Part shown: positions 37,759-49,800 of the stretch, in pieces
Layout: every line of letters begins with the position of its first letter
Position numbering within the stretch: the stretch's first letter is position 1
From: Gnetum montanum
Taxonomy: Eukaryota > Streptophyta > Gnetopsida > Gnetales > Gnetaceae
NCBI GenBank assembly: GCA_015680685.1
Contig: MNCI01000161.1
Span: 76,119 to 140,118, forward strand
Direction of reading: 5' to 3'
Length of the DNA stretch: 64,000 nucleotides
Notes under the pieces: generated by a model
What the model was told of the DNA's origin: nothing
Seen by the model: the letters and a program-made list of their open reading frames with translations, nothing else
The model's database searches: none
Made by a program: the position numbers and the translations under genes

Positions 37759-40700
37759 TTAGACAAGTATTTGGAAAATGCTCCATAAATATCTTGGATC
37801 ATACACTTCAGGTGGTTCTCTTACCATCTTTAGGATTTTAACTTTATTATGATTGTTCCATGTGATCTTAATGGTAGTTAATTTTTTATCATATAAGTTC
37901 TTATTTTCCTTTCCCATTGGTATGTGTTCATGACCTAATATTTTTATTTCCAAGTCCTTATTTGAAGTCATTTTCTTCATATAGAAATTAGTAAGTGGTT
38001 CATGTGTATCCATGCATATGTTTAAGAAATCAAGGTTCTCAATTAGTAACCACAGGCTATCTTTTGGTTTTGTGACTTCTACTCTTCTTTCTGCACACAT
38101 TTGTATTTTACTATTATTATGAATTATTATGGTATTTGTGTTAGTGCTTTGAATATCTTGTAAAGTATTGCAACCTTCTATTTTAGTAGTCATGCATGGA
38201 ATTCTTTGTGTATGAATGGCTCCATGTTTGTCCTCTTTCAAGATCTCAATAGATAAATCTCTCATGCTTAGCCTAGCATCAATGATGCTAAGCCATTCCC
38301 TTCCCATGATGATTGGACATTCCTTATCAGCATCCTTCACATTAATTTCCAAGAAGTCTACTAGGTAGGACCACCCATTGATAGTGGTCACTACATCATC
38401 AATCTATCCCAAAGGAATGGAAATAGATTGATCTTCAAGCTCCAAACTGATATTGCATTTCTTACATGGTGGTAGGTTCCATGTTTGATATGTATCGTAG
38501 GAGATTAAATTGACTCCAAAAATTGATTCTAGCAAAGCTTTGCACAGTCAATTCCCAACTACCATAGATAGATTAAAGGAACTCCTGGGTTAATTCACTT
38601 CTAAGGGAGTCATCCTCCCTTAATCCAATCAGTAACAACTATAGTGAGCATGAAATTTTGTGTTTTTAGACTTGACGATGAAGAAAGCTTGTTAAAAGTG
38701 AGAAGATTTGTTTGAGAAGAAGATGGTCTTGATAAAGCTCTAATTCTACCAACCTTCTCTAGACTTGTCTGAAAGAAAGGAAGTTTCCTTATTTTGTCCT
38801 TAGCATTGCTAGCGAGATCTTCTATTGGTGTATTTACTACCCTTGCAACCTTCTTTTATTACAACTATGATGGTAATTCACCCTGCATTATAGGTGGTGG
38901 CACTAGTCGCAAGGGGTTTGGATTGGGATTTGAGAGATCAACTACTTGTGAATGCACATGCGGGATTAGATTAGTTTATGGTGGAATCAGTTGGTGGTAT
39001 TCTGGTAGATGATATTCTAGATTTTGAACAGTGGCATTTTCTAGTGAGATTGGACACTAGGCATAGTATTCATAAGGATTAGGTTGTTGGTATGGATACT
39101 GTTGGCATCACGATGGCATGGGTCATGATTACATTTGCTGCCATTACTAATGGTAGTACTCCTATGGCTGCGATAAGGCTCCACTAGGATAGTACATTGG
39201 TGAGATTATCACCTATAGTTACCTTGAGGATAAGGTAACTGTTTGGGAATTTTCTTTTCATAAAGTCATTGGTTAAGTGCATATGCCCTAAATTCTTGCA
39301 AATGTACCATGACTGAACAACATCCCTTAGGATGTTTGCACTAGAACATGGTGCAAACTTCATCATTTGTGGAGCTAGTGTTTGACTACCCAGCTACTGA
39401 AGTAACTTTGTCCTTTTGTTCAAATTCCTTCTTTTTTTTGTCTCTACCTCTATTAAGTGCTTGTTTTGCATCCTCCTCCATAATCCTTAGTGTCGTTGTA
39501 CATTGTTCATCGATTGAATCCCATATTTTTGCTACCTATGTTGCTACATCAGCAACAAATTTTTGAATTGGTAGCGTATCTTTTTTGATGACTTGATATA
39601 AGGTTTCTTCCTCTTTGGTATCACATACCTATGCATCTTTTTTTAGATTGATAGATCCTTGTTGTATTCTTTAGCTATTTCCCTTTTTTTGAGTTCTCTT
39701 TCTTCTTTTGCCACTTGATCAATGAGCCTTTGAATCTAATGGGTGGTTAATTCTGATAGTATTCCTTGGGCATAAACCCTAAGGGTTCCTCTTGTTTTGC
39801 TTCTTAGCCCATCTATGATGTACCTTAGTTGTTCCTTTGATGAAAATCCATGGTCTTATGAGTTTCTTATTTTTAGTTCTAGATTTACTTTCTTAAGTTT
39901 GACACTCGTAAATATGTTTGATATTTATCATTGAAAATTTCAAGAATGGGACTCCAATGTCTAATGGATTCAAGTTCTAGTGACCCATACCAGCTTCCTG
40001 CTTCCTTCACAAGTGTTCTAGGAAAAAGCTTCAATTTTTTCCAGTCACTCTCTATGTTTTGAAGGGAACAAGCATCATGGAATGCTTGAAGATGATTATG
40101 GGGATAAGCGTTGTAATATCCTTCAAATTTAGGGATCTTATTCATATCAAGATGTTTGATTTAGCTATCTCTCATGTTCCTAGTTGGTATGTAGACTACT
40201 TCCTGAATGCTGATCATGTTCTATGTTTTCATAAGGGGTTCATCATCATGATCAAGTTCATTAGCTCTATGGTAGCAATGACTCCTTCTATGCTCTTGCC
40301 TTTCTTGATCCTCTCTTCTATTTTTGTGCCTTCTTCTTTCGTACTCCTCATCTTCTAAATTAGAATACCTTGTGTATCGATCATGATGAGCATGAGCTCT
40401 TCTCTTTTTCCTATCAAATTCTTGGTACTTGTATTATCTCCTATCATAGTCCTCTAATGATCATGATGAAGCAAAGGAGGTAGTAGGAGAACGATGTCGG
40501 TTGGTTTTCCTTTCATGGCTTCTGTGAGTTTCCTTGTAGGACTTAGTAGGATCCCTTGTCCTAGAGTCCCACGTGTATCTTGAGTCAATAGTCTTTCCCT
40601 TGTGTGGCTTTACCAAGGTAGAGTGAAGTTGAGCTTTGACAAGTTCTTCTAATTTGATGATAGGTGTCTTTAATGCCTCCTCATGGTTCTGGTGGAGTTG

Positions 40701-41130
40701 TTTAGAAATAAACTAATCAGCATCAAGCTCTTCTATGAAAACACATGTGTTGGTTTACTTTCCTTTAGTATGAGCATGCTTGATTTCCATAGCAACATAT
40801 CTTTTTATCTACTCCCTTGTAGGTTCATAGGGTCTAGTCATGTGTTGAGTCACATCATACCCTTCTTGAATCTGGTCCAAGTGCATTACTCTTAGAGCAT
40901 CTTGTAGCATGGTTAGTGCTGCATGTTCAAGAGGTGGAACTATGTTACCTTGCATATCTCTCCACCTCATTTGTCTATCCTAATGGAATATGAAGGTGAA
41001 GTCTAGATGATATGAATCAATGTAAGCATAAGTTATTTGTATCTACACTGGCATTCCCTAGTCTTCTTCATTAGCAATTTTGTCACTAGTCCTTGTGTCC
41101 TTGGCAAGTGATGATTGATCATTATGTGAA
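37759..41130 (-). pseudogene. Old gypsy gag-pro remnant (Athila/Tat-like), copy 3
   Basis: Best preserved of three. Reading leftwards: a basic Arg-rich region (about 40300-40560), a gag domain at 39885-40145 ('IPKFEGYYNAYPHNHLQAFH', 'LKLFPRTLVKEAGSWYGSLE', matching the retrotransposon gag family), a Pro/Gln/Tyr-rich linker (39000-39350), then the protease tail at 37759-38391 with 'CPIIMGREWLSIIDARL', the ILGRPWL-type block. The protease active site (about 38480-38560) is degraded. The N-terminal side is cut at 41134 by insertion of the young Tat element, so any 5' LTR should lie beyond the array. Confidence 0.75.
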
Positions 41131-41855
41131 GCCTGAAACACCGTAAAAAATTGCGAATCAGCCTAGGGTGAAGATTCACGATTCAGGCAAAAGTTTGTAG
41201 CAAAAATCTAGAAGACAGAACAAGGCAAAGAGGCACGCAGCATCAAGTCTCCAAAGTTTCTTAAAAATTCTAACTTTGCTTTGTTTTCTCTCTTTATGAC
41301 ACATTATGCAACATACCGTGATGTTGGTTGGCGTAATTCTATCTAATGTAGCACGATATTGTAAGGTAGCTTACTTCAACGAATACGACAAAGTTTAAGG
41401 CCTAAGCAGTAGACTACGACTTGTCGCATATTCCCCCAAGTCTTTTGTTCAGGACTGAATTTACACTCCATTACGCAGAGCAGCGTAATGAGCTTTGAGG
41501 AAGTCAAAGTCAGAGTCCAAAGGAGCATGGCAGATTGACTTCTTTTTTGCAGATTGGTCGCTTTACGCTTATTATGCTACGAAGTGTAAACAAGCGTAAC
41601 TTGTTGTGAGGTTGACTATTTTTACGCTCCATTATGCTTTGCGGCATAAATAAATGCAAAGAAGCTTGAGTTAACTACTTTTATGCTCTATTATGCTTTG
41701 CCACGCTATGCAGTGTAAACAAGTGTAATACAGTGTAAAGTCAGCTAAGGTAGTACCAGACACGCACCTGCTATCCATACGCAGCAATATGCTTATCAGC
41801 GTATCGCAGCATAATCATGAGGCGGCTTCAGCAGGAGTGGTTTACAACATACTTC

Positions 41856-41857
<2 letters not shown>

Positions 41858-41889
<32 letters not shown>

Positions 41890-41890
41890 N
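41858..41890. other. 32-base poly-C run ending in an N (assembly gap)
   Basis: C at 41858-41889, then a single N, then TTGTCAAGTCAAC. The second LTR has only 16 C at 57945-57960 and then about 37 bp (starting AAAATATAATGCGGC) that are missing here. So the N marks lost sequence and the run length is unreliable. Confidence 0.9.
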
Positions 41891-41921
41891 TTGTCAAGTC
41901 AACGGTGTTTTGAAAGTTTGA

Positions 41922-41973
41922 GACACGTGTCATCAAGACCGTGCCTTCCCATATGATGCTGAACTTATAAATA
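41922..41973 (+). promoter_or_regulatory. LTR 1 promoter: G-box palindrome and TATA box
   Basis: GACACGTGTC (G-box core CACGTG) at 41922-41931 and TATAAATA at 41966-41973, about 35 bp apart. The same pair is conserved in LTR 2 at 58029-58038 and 58073-58080. Transcription of the element would start about 30 bp downstream of the TATA box. G-box binding by bZIP or bHLH factors is known in plants generally; here it is inference. Confidence 0.7.
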
Positions 41974-42716
41974 CCCCAGTTGACAAAAAGAGAAGGGGGG
42001 ATTTTTTCTTCTTCTGAAAGACATAAGGCATTGTTTGGGCATTGGCAACAGGAGCGATCAGTCGTCTTGGCGAAAACATTATCCTCTTCATTGGCAATCA
42101 TTAACAGCTTTAAGCAAAGATTACTGAGGGCAAAAAGGAGCAAATCAGAGATCAAGAGATCATCTGGTACAATTGGCAAGGTTTATTGATCAGAAACAGT
42201 TGATCGATAGACATCCAGGCTTGACCTTCCTTACATTCCACTTTTGGCTTACGAGGTAGATCAACCTTCATTCTGTTCTCCCTTTGAAATAGTTTTCTTG
42301 TTGTTTTGTGTATGCTTCGCACAAAGATAAGCAAAGTCTACTGTTGGAACGTTGTATGCAATATATTCAGCCTTCGAGTCAAATCATAGATCTTGGAATT
42401 ACACATCTTTGCTAAATTTGATCTTCCTTGTCGCATTGACGTTATCATTATTTCAAGTTCTTTACATTGTTTTCTACTCCTTCTACGATTCATTGAATTA
42501 ATTTGTTTCGTTGAATATATATATAATACATATACTATCGCAATATTCGATAATTTACTAATTAAGTAAGTCCCTATTTGATCGACAAGACCGTTCAGGG
42601 CACCTTGGATCCGTTTTCTCCAGCACGGCCCTCGCATGGATCCGTGGTTAAGACTGTGTACACGAATCTTTGCTCGGTATTCCCAGCGATCGACGTTTTC
42701 CATCGTTACAGTTTTC

Positions 42717-42734
42717 TGGTGCTAGAAGGAGGGC
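42717..42734 (+). promoter_or_regulatory. Primer binding site of Tat element, copy 1
   Basis: TGGTGCTAGAAGGAGGGC starts 6 bases after the LTR's CA end. The second copy reads TGGCATTAGAAGGAGGGC at 58821. Starting with TGG, complementary to a tRNA CCA end, at this position defines a PBS; the consensus would be TGGCGCTAGAAGGAGGG. I cannot name the tRNA with certainty. Confidence 0.75.
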
Positions 42735-42958
42735 TGAAACTCTGATCTGTATTTTATGGGTAACCCTGTAACCAATCTGTACCCACGTTCACATAATGTA
42801 AACGTAATACCTCTATGGAAGTTTACGAAATCGTGTGGTGTAGATTGGTCACAGTAATGATTCCTTTGGAATCCTATAGGGTAGAAAGCCCAATCGTAAT
42901 TCTGTTTTTCCGTTGCCTTTTAAATATTTTCGTTTGTTGTTATCGATCTATCTGAGAC

Positions 42959-45900
42959 ATGGATTCTGCACATACAACCACTGCCGCTATGATCGCCACT
43001 GACTTGGGTGCCATAACTATAAATCCCATTATCATTCCTGAATTAGCTTTCAACTCGACAGGACCTCAGGGACCATCACGTTGTGATTACAAGGCAAGGA
43101 TCCTTCACTTACCATCTTGACTCCTAAAGAGTATAATTTCATTTGCATCAAGATCTAGGCAAAGCTTGCCCTTAGCCAAGTCGAGATGGAAGCAAAACGA
43201 CATTACGAGCTAATCCATAGAGGGGGTCAAGACTTCACCCCTACTGCATATGACATCATCCCCCTTACCGATCATTATCATGAACTCCTGTCCCAACTGG
43301 TTATGGCCAAGAATTAGACTACACAGTATATTCTAGAGCCTCAAAACGAGGAGGAGGAAGATGAATTCGTAGCTTAGTCTGAACACGCGAATTCATACCA
43401 TACCCTCAGCCTCCATATGTATGTGAACCCCCTATTTAATCCTCTCACCAGAGAAGCTACCCATCTCAACCAAATCATGACCATCCAAACGCATATTCCC
43501 ATCGTCCCACAGGCCACCATGCAATCCTCGGTCTTGCAGGTACAAATGCCATCTCAAAATAATGTGGGAGTAATCCCCTCACCACATGTAATCAGTATTC
43601 CATCGGTCATACCTACGTCTACCGCCCCCCATTTCATTCCCCAAGTGTAGGTCCATACCACGCCTATAACCAACCTGGTGCAAACCTTATTGTCACAGCC
43701 CATTGCAAGGCAACAGATCGCAACCACCATTCAATCATAGCGATTTGTTCAATAACCTACGGCTGGTAAGTGGATCATGCCTATTTCACAACACAATCAA
43801 TCTATGTTCTACGATGTGCAACCCTTAGCTACATCTACCACACATGTCCCGCAGGTAACTGCACAACATCCTTATACCTTCCATCCTACACATCCGGTGA
43901 CAATCAATTTTTCCGCACAGCCTGTCGGGTGGTGGGTTTCACAGGCAGCTTCATCTATGGGGACAGTCCCCGTTGAGCTGTTTGTCAGCCAAGCTATCGC
44001 TCCCTTCCCATTGCATGGTACTACTCTTCCAATCCAACCCCTTGCTCCTCCAGCGCCAACTTTGTCATCAACAAGTTTGGATCAAGCTTTTTTGCTTATT
44101 TAGACCCTCACCAAAGAAGTTAAGCGCCTTAAAGCTGCTAGCTCTGATACAATATAGGTCATGGATTTCTACCATGATGATCCCATCAGCCTAGTAGTCC
44201 CCATGCTGTTGTTGCCTCCAGGGATGTCTTTGCCCCATTTTACTAAATACAATAGGGAAGGTGGTCCTAATGCTCATCTCATTACCTTTAGGTCTGAATC
44301 CATGCTACTACAACAACGGCCCCATATGATTATCCGTGTCTTTGCAATGTCTCTGGCAAGTAAGGCCTTGGATTGGTATCAAGCACTCCCTCACTCTTCC
44401 ATCTCAACCTTGGAAGAGCTCCTAATACAATTTGTGACTTGCTTTAAATACAATTTAAAGCTAGAATTCATGTTAGATCAACTTATGGGAGTGAAACAAG
44501 ACCCACTCGAGCCAGTCCAGAAGTTTATACAGCGATGGAGCACTACTCTGAATGAAATCCGTGAGCCTATCGCGGAAGCCCATCTGTTGGCTATTTTCAA
44601 AGGAGTAGTTAATGACTTCATCAAGTCTAAACTATACTACCTTGCCCCTCGCTCCCTGAGTCAAGCCTTTGCGTAAACTAAGAGCATCCAAGATGCTACG
44701 AAGGCTAGTAAAGACCCAGCATATTTGGCCTATAAGAACGCCAACAATAAGGGTAAAGACAAAGGTAAAATAGCAACAAAGACAGTAGCTGTGCTGGCCG
44801 AGGGTGCCAAAAACAAGAATAACAAGAAGGCACCCACAATGCCTGCCGAGACCACAACTAGTGCAAGCAACACCGGCCAAGAAGCACTTGCCCCTAAACA
44901 ACCCTCATAGTCAAAACCAAACTTCGAGCATAAAGATCGTTTGAAATATACAGCCCTACCTATAAAGCATTTGGAACTGTTGAAACAATTATTAGGAGCA
45001 GGATATATTCAAAACAAAAAAATATCCAAAGAAGCTCTACAACGTCACAGGCGTCATTGTGAATTGCTAAAGAACCCTTCTTTAGCTCTACCCAACGAAC
45101 CGCTAGTACCTAAGTCTTTCAGGTTGGACCATATTTGTGACTACCACCAGTTGTGTGGTCACGACACTGATTACTGCTGGGCGTTGAAGCATGATATTCA
45201 ACATATGATTGATGATGGTTCTTTGACATTAGACAGTAGTAGTCCAACACGTCCCGAAAACTAGGTGATGCATATGTACAAAGACCCGTTAAATGCAAAT
45301 AACGTAATGTACACCATCAACATGGTAAGTATGGACAGTGAGGGGAAGGTACCGCCTAAGCAACCTTTTGTGTTACGTGTACCTATCAATTCACCCCAGG
45401 GGACGAGTTCTTCACCGATAGTTAGCAATGCCTCGAGGCCACCCTTTGTTATTCGGACATCCTCTCAAACTATAACTTAGTCTCACATTAACAATAAATC
45501 CATGGCCATGCCCACGCCTACTCCTAAGGCACCTTTTATCCTTAGGGTACAAAAACCACCAGCTGCCCCTTTTACACAAGGGTGAGCCTCTAACCAAAAT
45601 CATCAACCGCCATCCAATTAAAAAAGGGAAGGAGATGCACCAATTAATGCAACCAAAGACTGCTCTATGCTAGGGTTTGCTAAGCCGAGACCCCTAGCTT
45701 TTGTACCTTCGCCTACACCTCCTGGGCAAGAAAAATGTACAGAAACACAGACACCTCCTCTCAGCAAAAAGAAATACAATCCTCTGATAGATGCTATTCC
45801 GCCTCAGGAAATTCATCTCTTAGGGAAAATGGGTGAAGAAAGAGCAGACAAGCCACCCAGCCAAGAGCGGGACCTCTTCGATGCATTTACACAAGTCAAG

Positions 45901-46397
45901 CAAGCTCTAAAAAAGAAGAACACAACATTGAGTCTCTATGACTTGCTTATGACGTCTCAAAAGCACCGTGAGGCTATGGTCCGTATGCCGACATCCATAC
46001 CTGTGGATGAAAGCTTACCAGCGGAAGAGGAAGCAATACATGCTGTCATGTTTCCCCCCACCGCTGAGTAACCTAAACCTACCCCATTGACCTTTCATGA
46101 TAAATCCATCAAAGATGATCCTGAGAAAGGCCGAGTGACAACAGAACCCATGTTCATCACCATCCGGGTTGGTCAACATCGGATCCGGAGGGTGCACGTT
46201 GACGATGGTGCAACTACGAATGTCATCCCTTATCCTATAGTGGATAAGTTGGGCCTGGTCAACTAAATCAGTCCTACGATGACATCATGCCTAAAGTCGT
46301 TCAACGGAGCACAAGTTCAAGTCAAAGGGATGGTACATATCGATTTATCGTCGTCGAGGAGATTCCCGGCTTCAACCTGATTCTAGGGAGGTCCTAG
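42959..46397 (+). pseudogene. Tat gag-pro, copy 1 (3' end deleted)
   Basis: Starts at ATG 42959 ('MDSAHTTTAAMIATDLG'). Order: N-terminal block, acidic patch (43345-43385), long Pro/Gln/Thr-rich linker (43480-44100), capsid core (44161-44676, with 'KALDWYQALPHSSISTLEEL' and 'GVVNDFIKSKLYYLAP'), basic/Ala-rich linker (44700-44910), zinc-finger-like 'CDYHQLCGHDTDYC' (45137-45180), Pro-rich linker, and aspartic protease 'VDDGATTNVIPYPIVDKLG' (46198-46254). Several TAG/TAA stops and one-base shifts inactivate it. Compared with copy 2, 43 bp are lost near 46345 and 466 bp between TCCTAG repeats at 46392, removing the end of the protease and the acidic tail. Confidence 0.92.
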
Positions 46398-46838
46398 TTT
46401 ACACCATTTATGCTTTTTAACTCATATTAGTTACATTAGTACAATTACGCAAAGATTTACACTTTTATCAATTGCATTCTCCGACATACGCAGATGGCCC
46501 GCAATGGCCTAAAACTAGTAAAGGCCCGCAACGGCCCAAAACTAGTAAAGGCCCGCAATGGCCTAAAACTAGCAAAGGCCCAATATGGCCCTAAACTAGA
46601 ATATCTGATTTCTATCTTTACGTAAACACTATGTAACAGCTTGTAATGGCCTTAAACTACCAACTCCATCCAACGATCGCAATAATGCCACCTACCCAAA
46701 ACCCTCAATAATTCTATTTACACTTTGTATAAATAAAGACATAAAATTAAAAACCATAAAGAAAATTTCATGATTAATCATGCCAAAATTCATATTGTCT
46801 TTGTTCAATCTCATAAATAAAATCGTGCGTAATCATAA
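46398..46838. other. Spacer between gag-pro and antisense gene
   Basis: Non-coding on both strands. Contains the tandem array 46495-46602, short TTACGC/GCGTAA motifs, and between about 46603 and 46838 an AT-rich stretch that would hold the 3' UTR and poly(A) region of the antisense gene ending at 46839. Confidence 0.6.
46495..46602 (+). repeat. Tandem array, 27 bp unit with core GGCCTAAAACTAG
   Basis: Four units of about 27 bp: 'GGCCCGCAAYGGCCYAAAACTAG' plus a TAAA spacer; the fourth is degenerate (CCCAATATGGCCCTAAACTAG). A further isolated 'ATGGCCTTAAACTA' lies at 46646. It lies between the convergent 3' ends of gag-pro and the antisense gene, and is repeated at 63122-63226. Confidence 0.9.
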
Positions 46839-49800
46839 TTACGCATCCCCTTTAGCACCACTGTCTCCCGTATCCCTTAACTCTGCCTCTAAGCCTAGAA
46901 AATCATCTTCATATGGGTCGTCCCTTTTAGGAAGTATTCCCTCATGAGGAACGTCATCTTCACAAGGTTCTTCCACTAACACTTGCTCCCCAAGGTGACA
47001 ATATGCATCATTATGCTCTCCTTCCTGGACGTACGCCTCATCCTGTCCACCTTCTTCATTCTTTTCTTGTAACTACATACAACAAGTATATCAACAAAAG
47101 CTATGATAGGACAATTCAAAAAATTCAAATTCAACAACACTAAAACTTAATCGCGATGGTCCTGCATCAGTAGCAAAGGGGAGTTGATCTAAGCTGACCC
47201 ACAGACGTTGCATAATCTCATCTTCAGTCAACTCAGACCAAACCTTGTTCCCCAAATTAGTTCCAGCCTTAACCTTCCCCTTCTCCACACTAGTCCACCG
47301 GGGTGGTTCGGGGAAGAAGGTAGGGACTATGGTCTCTCCCCCGAGAAGAGTAATTTCTCCTTTCGGGGACGCACTCACTTTCACCTGCTCTTGGAACTTC
47401 TCAAAGGCCTCAGATGCACCAATGACATCGAGGAATAATCACAAGGATTGAGCTTCAACGGCAGAATCTCGATAATGCTGACAATAAGCGATACTTTCTC
47501 ACTTGTACAGATGCTTATGATCTTTCTACTTCTACCCCCACTCTTGAACACTTGCACAAAAGTCCTTCCGGTCCTGATTCTTCTGGGCCAGGAGCTCCAT
47601 CTGCATCCTTTGCTGGACCAATTCATGACTAGTTTGCACGTTGTTTCTGACTATGGTCCAGTAGCGAGCATAGTCAATGACAGCTGTCCACCAGTCTTCT
47701 TCACACGTTCCTCGAGCTTGCAAGAATTCACATCGTGACCTTAAATCTCTAACCTCTCTGGTCAGAGACATCCTTTCCTTCTCTGATCTCTGCAGCTTCT
47801 TCTAGAGGTCTTCATTGACATTCTGACTTTCCCACAAGGAGCGGGTCGAACATAATGCACATTTACGCATTTCTTCGTAAATGTTGCGTGGCACGACCAT
47901 TCCTTCCGATGAGGGTTCGATGGTATCCAGGTCCACGGGCTCCATAGAGTCCCATCAAAGGCGAGCTCCTGATGAAAAATATTAGATCAAACGTAATTAA
48001 GTACCGTAACCTTAACTTGGCGGATGGTTTGCCAATGCGGATGGGACGCTCTGCTGCCGCAGTTGGTCGGGGACCCTGACTTGTCTGACAATTCCTTCTT
48101 TACCAACTGGCGCGACGATCAAACCTTCTTCCGTGGCCGAGTTGTTCGCCTGACAGAGGCTGCTTTGGCCAACTACCTGGGGATCCCGGCCACTGGGGAG
48201 ATCATCTTGCCAACCTCCCATGGCCTCCATAACTCAGCGGTCTTTTTCAAGGGCCTTTCCCCGAGAACGCAGAGCCGTCAGGTCCCTCGGACTTCCCTCC
48301 CGTGTCTTTGGGCTCATGCGGCCGTCTTAGTTGAGCGCTTCTTTGTGCAGTCGGGAAACGTGTCCAAGCTCCAGGGGCTGCATTTCACCTTCCTGAGGTG
48401 CTTGCAGGAGGGCACCCGGGTTAACCTGTCGCGCTTCTTCCTCGAGGCCCTCCACCTCCAGCGGTGGGGTCGCCGGTCGGGGCTTATCTTGGCCCTGTGG
48501 AGGGGGGCGGGGGAGCAGGTGGCGCCTGGCCCATCCTCTGCCCCCGCTAGGGGACGTCGCGTTGCCCCTCCCCCTGCTTCCCCCCCTTCCTCTACTCCTC
48601 GGCGGCTGGCTGCTCTCCACCTCTCCTGGGGCCGCCGCTCCCACCGCAACCCTGCCCTCTCGCCCGACCCCCCCAGCGCCCCCCCGCATTGGGAGGCGCA
48701 GCTTCAGCGGGCGGTTGCTGCTGCTAGGGAGGCTGAACAACGGTCGTCAAAGGCTTAGTGGGCTGAGGCCCTGGCCAAGTGGCGGGCAGACCACGAAACT
48801 CAGCTCCAGGAGCAGGCACAGCAGCTGAACAGGCAGCATACGCTTGCGATGGAGACCCTGCGTGCCCAGCTCACGGATGAGCTTCGAGACCGGATCAGGG
48901 AGGAGCTGCAGCAGGAGGAGGTGGACTGGAAGGCCCGGGAGGCGGCAGCCCGGGAGGAGCAGGAGCCTCTGCAGGAGGAGGAGCTGCAACGGCAGCGGCA
49001 GCTCGACCGAGCGCATCAGCACAGCGCCCGCCAGTGGCTTAGGGGGGGCGCTGCCCGTATACCGTCCTTGGTATTAGCTGTGAGAGCTCCTGGGGGGAGC
49101 TCAGAAGGCACATCCGGTGCACGTCCGCTAGACTCCACCCAGATGCGGGGGATTCGTCGCCGGACCGGCGCAGGTGCGAGGCTCTTCTACAGGGGTTCCA
49201 GCAGGCCACGAACTTCGTCGACACGGAGGATCATCGGGCCACCCTGGACATGCTCCATGAGTTGGAGTTGCCTCGGTGTGCCTGCCACCAGCTGCCGACC
49301 CACCCCTAGCCCTTCCCCTCTCTCCCTTGTTCCCGCCCCTTCCTTGTTGGGTTTGTCGTGGGTGTGGGGTGTGCCCCCCCCCCTACGCTATCAAAGCCTC
49401 ATGTTTGAGGTGCCACCACATTCCTAGTCATTATAGAAAGCGACTCCCCAATTCCCTTCAGAGGATCCTATGACCAGGTAGTGCCGAAAAGGTGGGAGAT
49501 CCAGGGTTTGGATAACTGGTCTCAGTCCTGTTGCACCCAGACCCCATTCCTCTGGACCATCAAAAATTCGGCAAAATGCTGAAGGTAAGCTATGAAAAAG
49601 GCAAAGTGCACACTGAAACGGGACTTGAGCTTTTGGTGGAGCCTGATCATTTCAGTGCGTAACCCTTCAACGAAACAGCTCACCTAGTCGAATTGGGTCC
49701 CTTCCTCTATCACCTCTCACATGATACAAGCCTGTTCTATGGTGAAGAACTTCCCATGTGAGAGTGTTCTGGGGAAGGCCTGGGATCAGAAGAGGGGATA

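Larger units (their letters stand above)
41134..42710 (+). repeat. 5' LTR of the young Tat element (LTR 1)
   Basis: About 1577 bp, beginning TGAAACACCG and ending ...CATCGTTACA. It aligns along its length with 57233-58814. No polypurine tract precedes it: the upstream bases ATTATGTGAAGCC belong to the interrupted gag-pro remnant, so this is the outer left edge of the array. U3 holds inverted TTACGC/GCGTAA motifs (41469-41780), a poly-C run, a palindromic GACACGTGTC at 41922-41931 and a TATA box TATAAATA at 41966-41973. A primer site follows after 6 bases. Confidence 0.93.

Noticed and set aside
41858-41889. Poly-C run as a functional G-quadruplex or i-motif
   Set aside because: The adjoining N and the different length in LTR 2 point to sequencing or assembly uncertainty, so nothing can be built on its length.
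46495-46602. CRISPR-like short repeats
   Set aside because: Units are directly adjacent with only about 4 bp between cores, there are no unique spacers, and the context is a plant retrotransposon.
48314-48740. Long minus-strand ORFs in the GC-rich island
   Set aside because: They are shadows of the plus-strand ORF; GC-rich DNA keeps several frames open. The plus frame has the recognisable domain and coiled coil.
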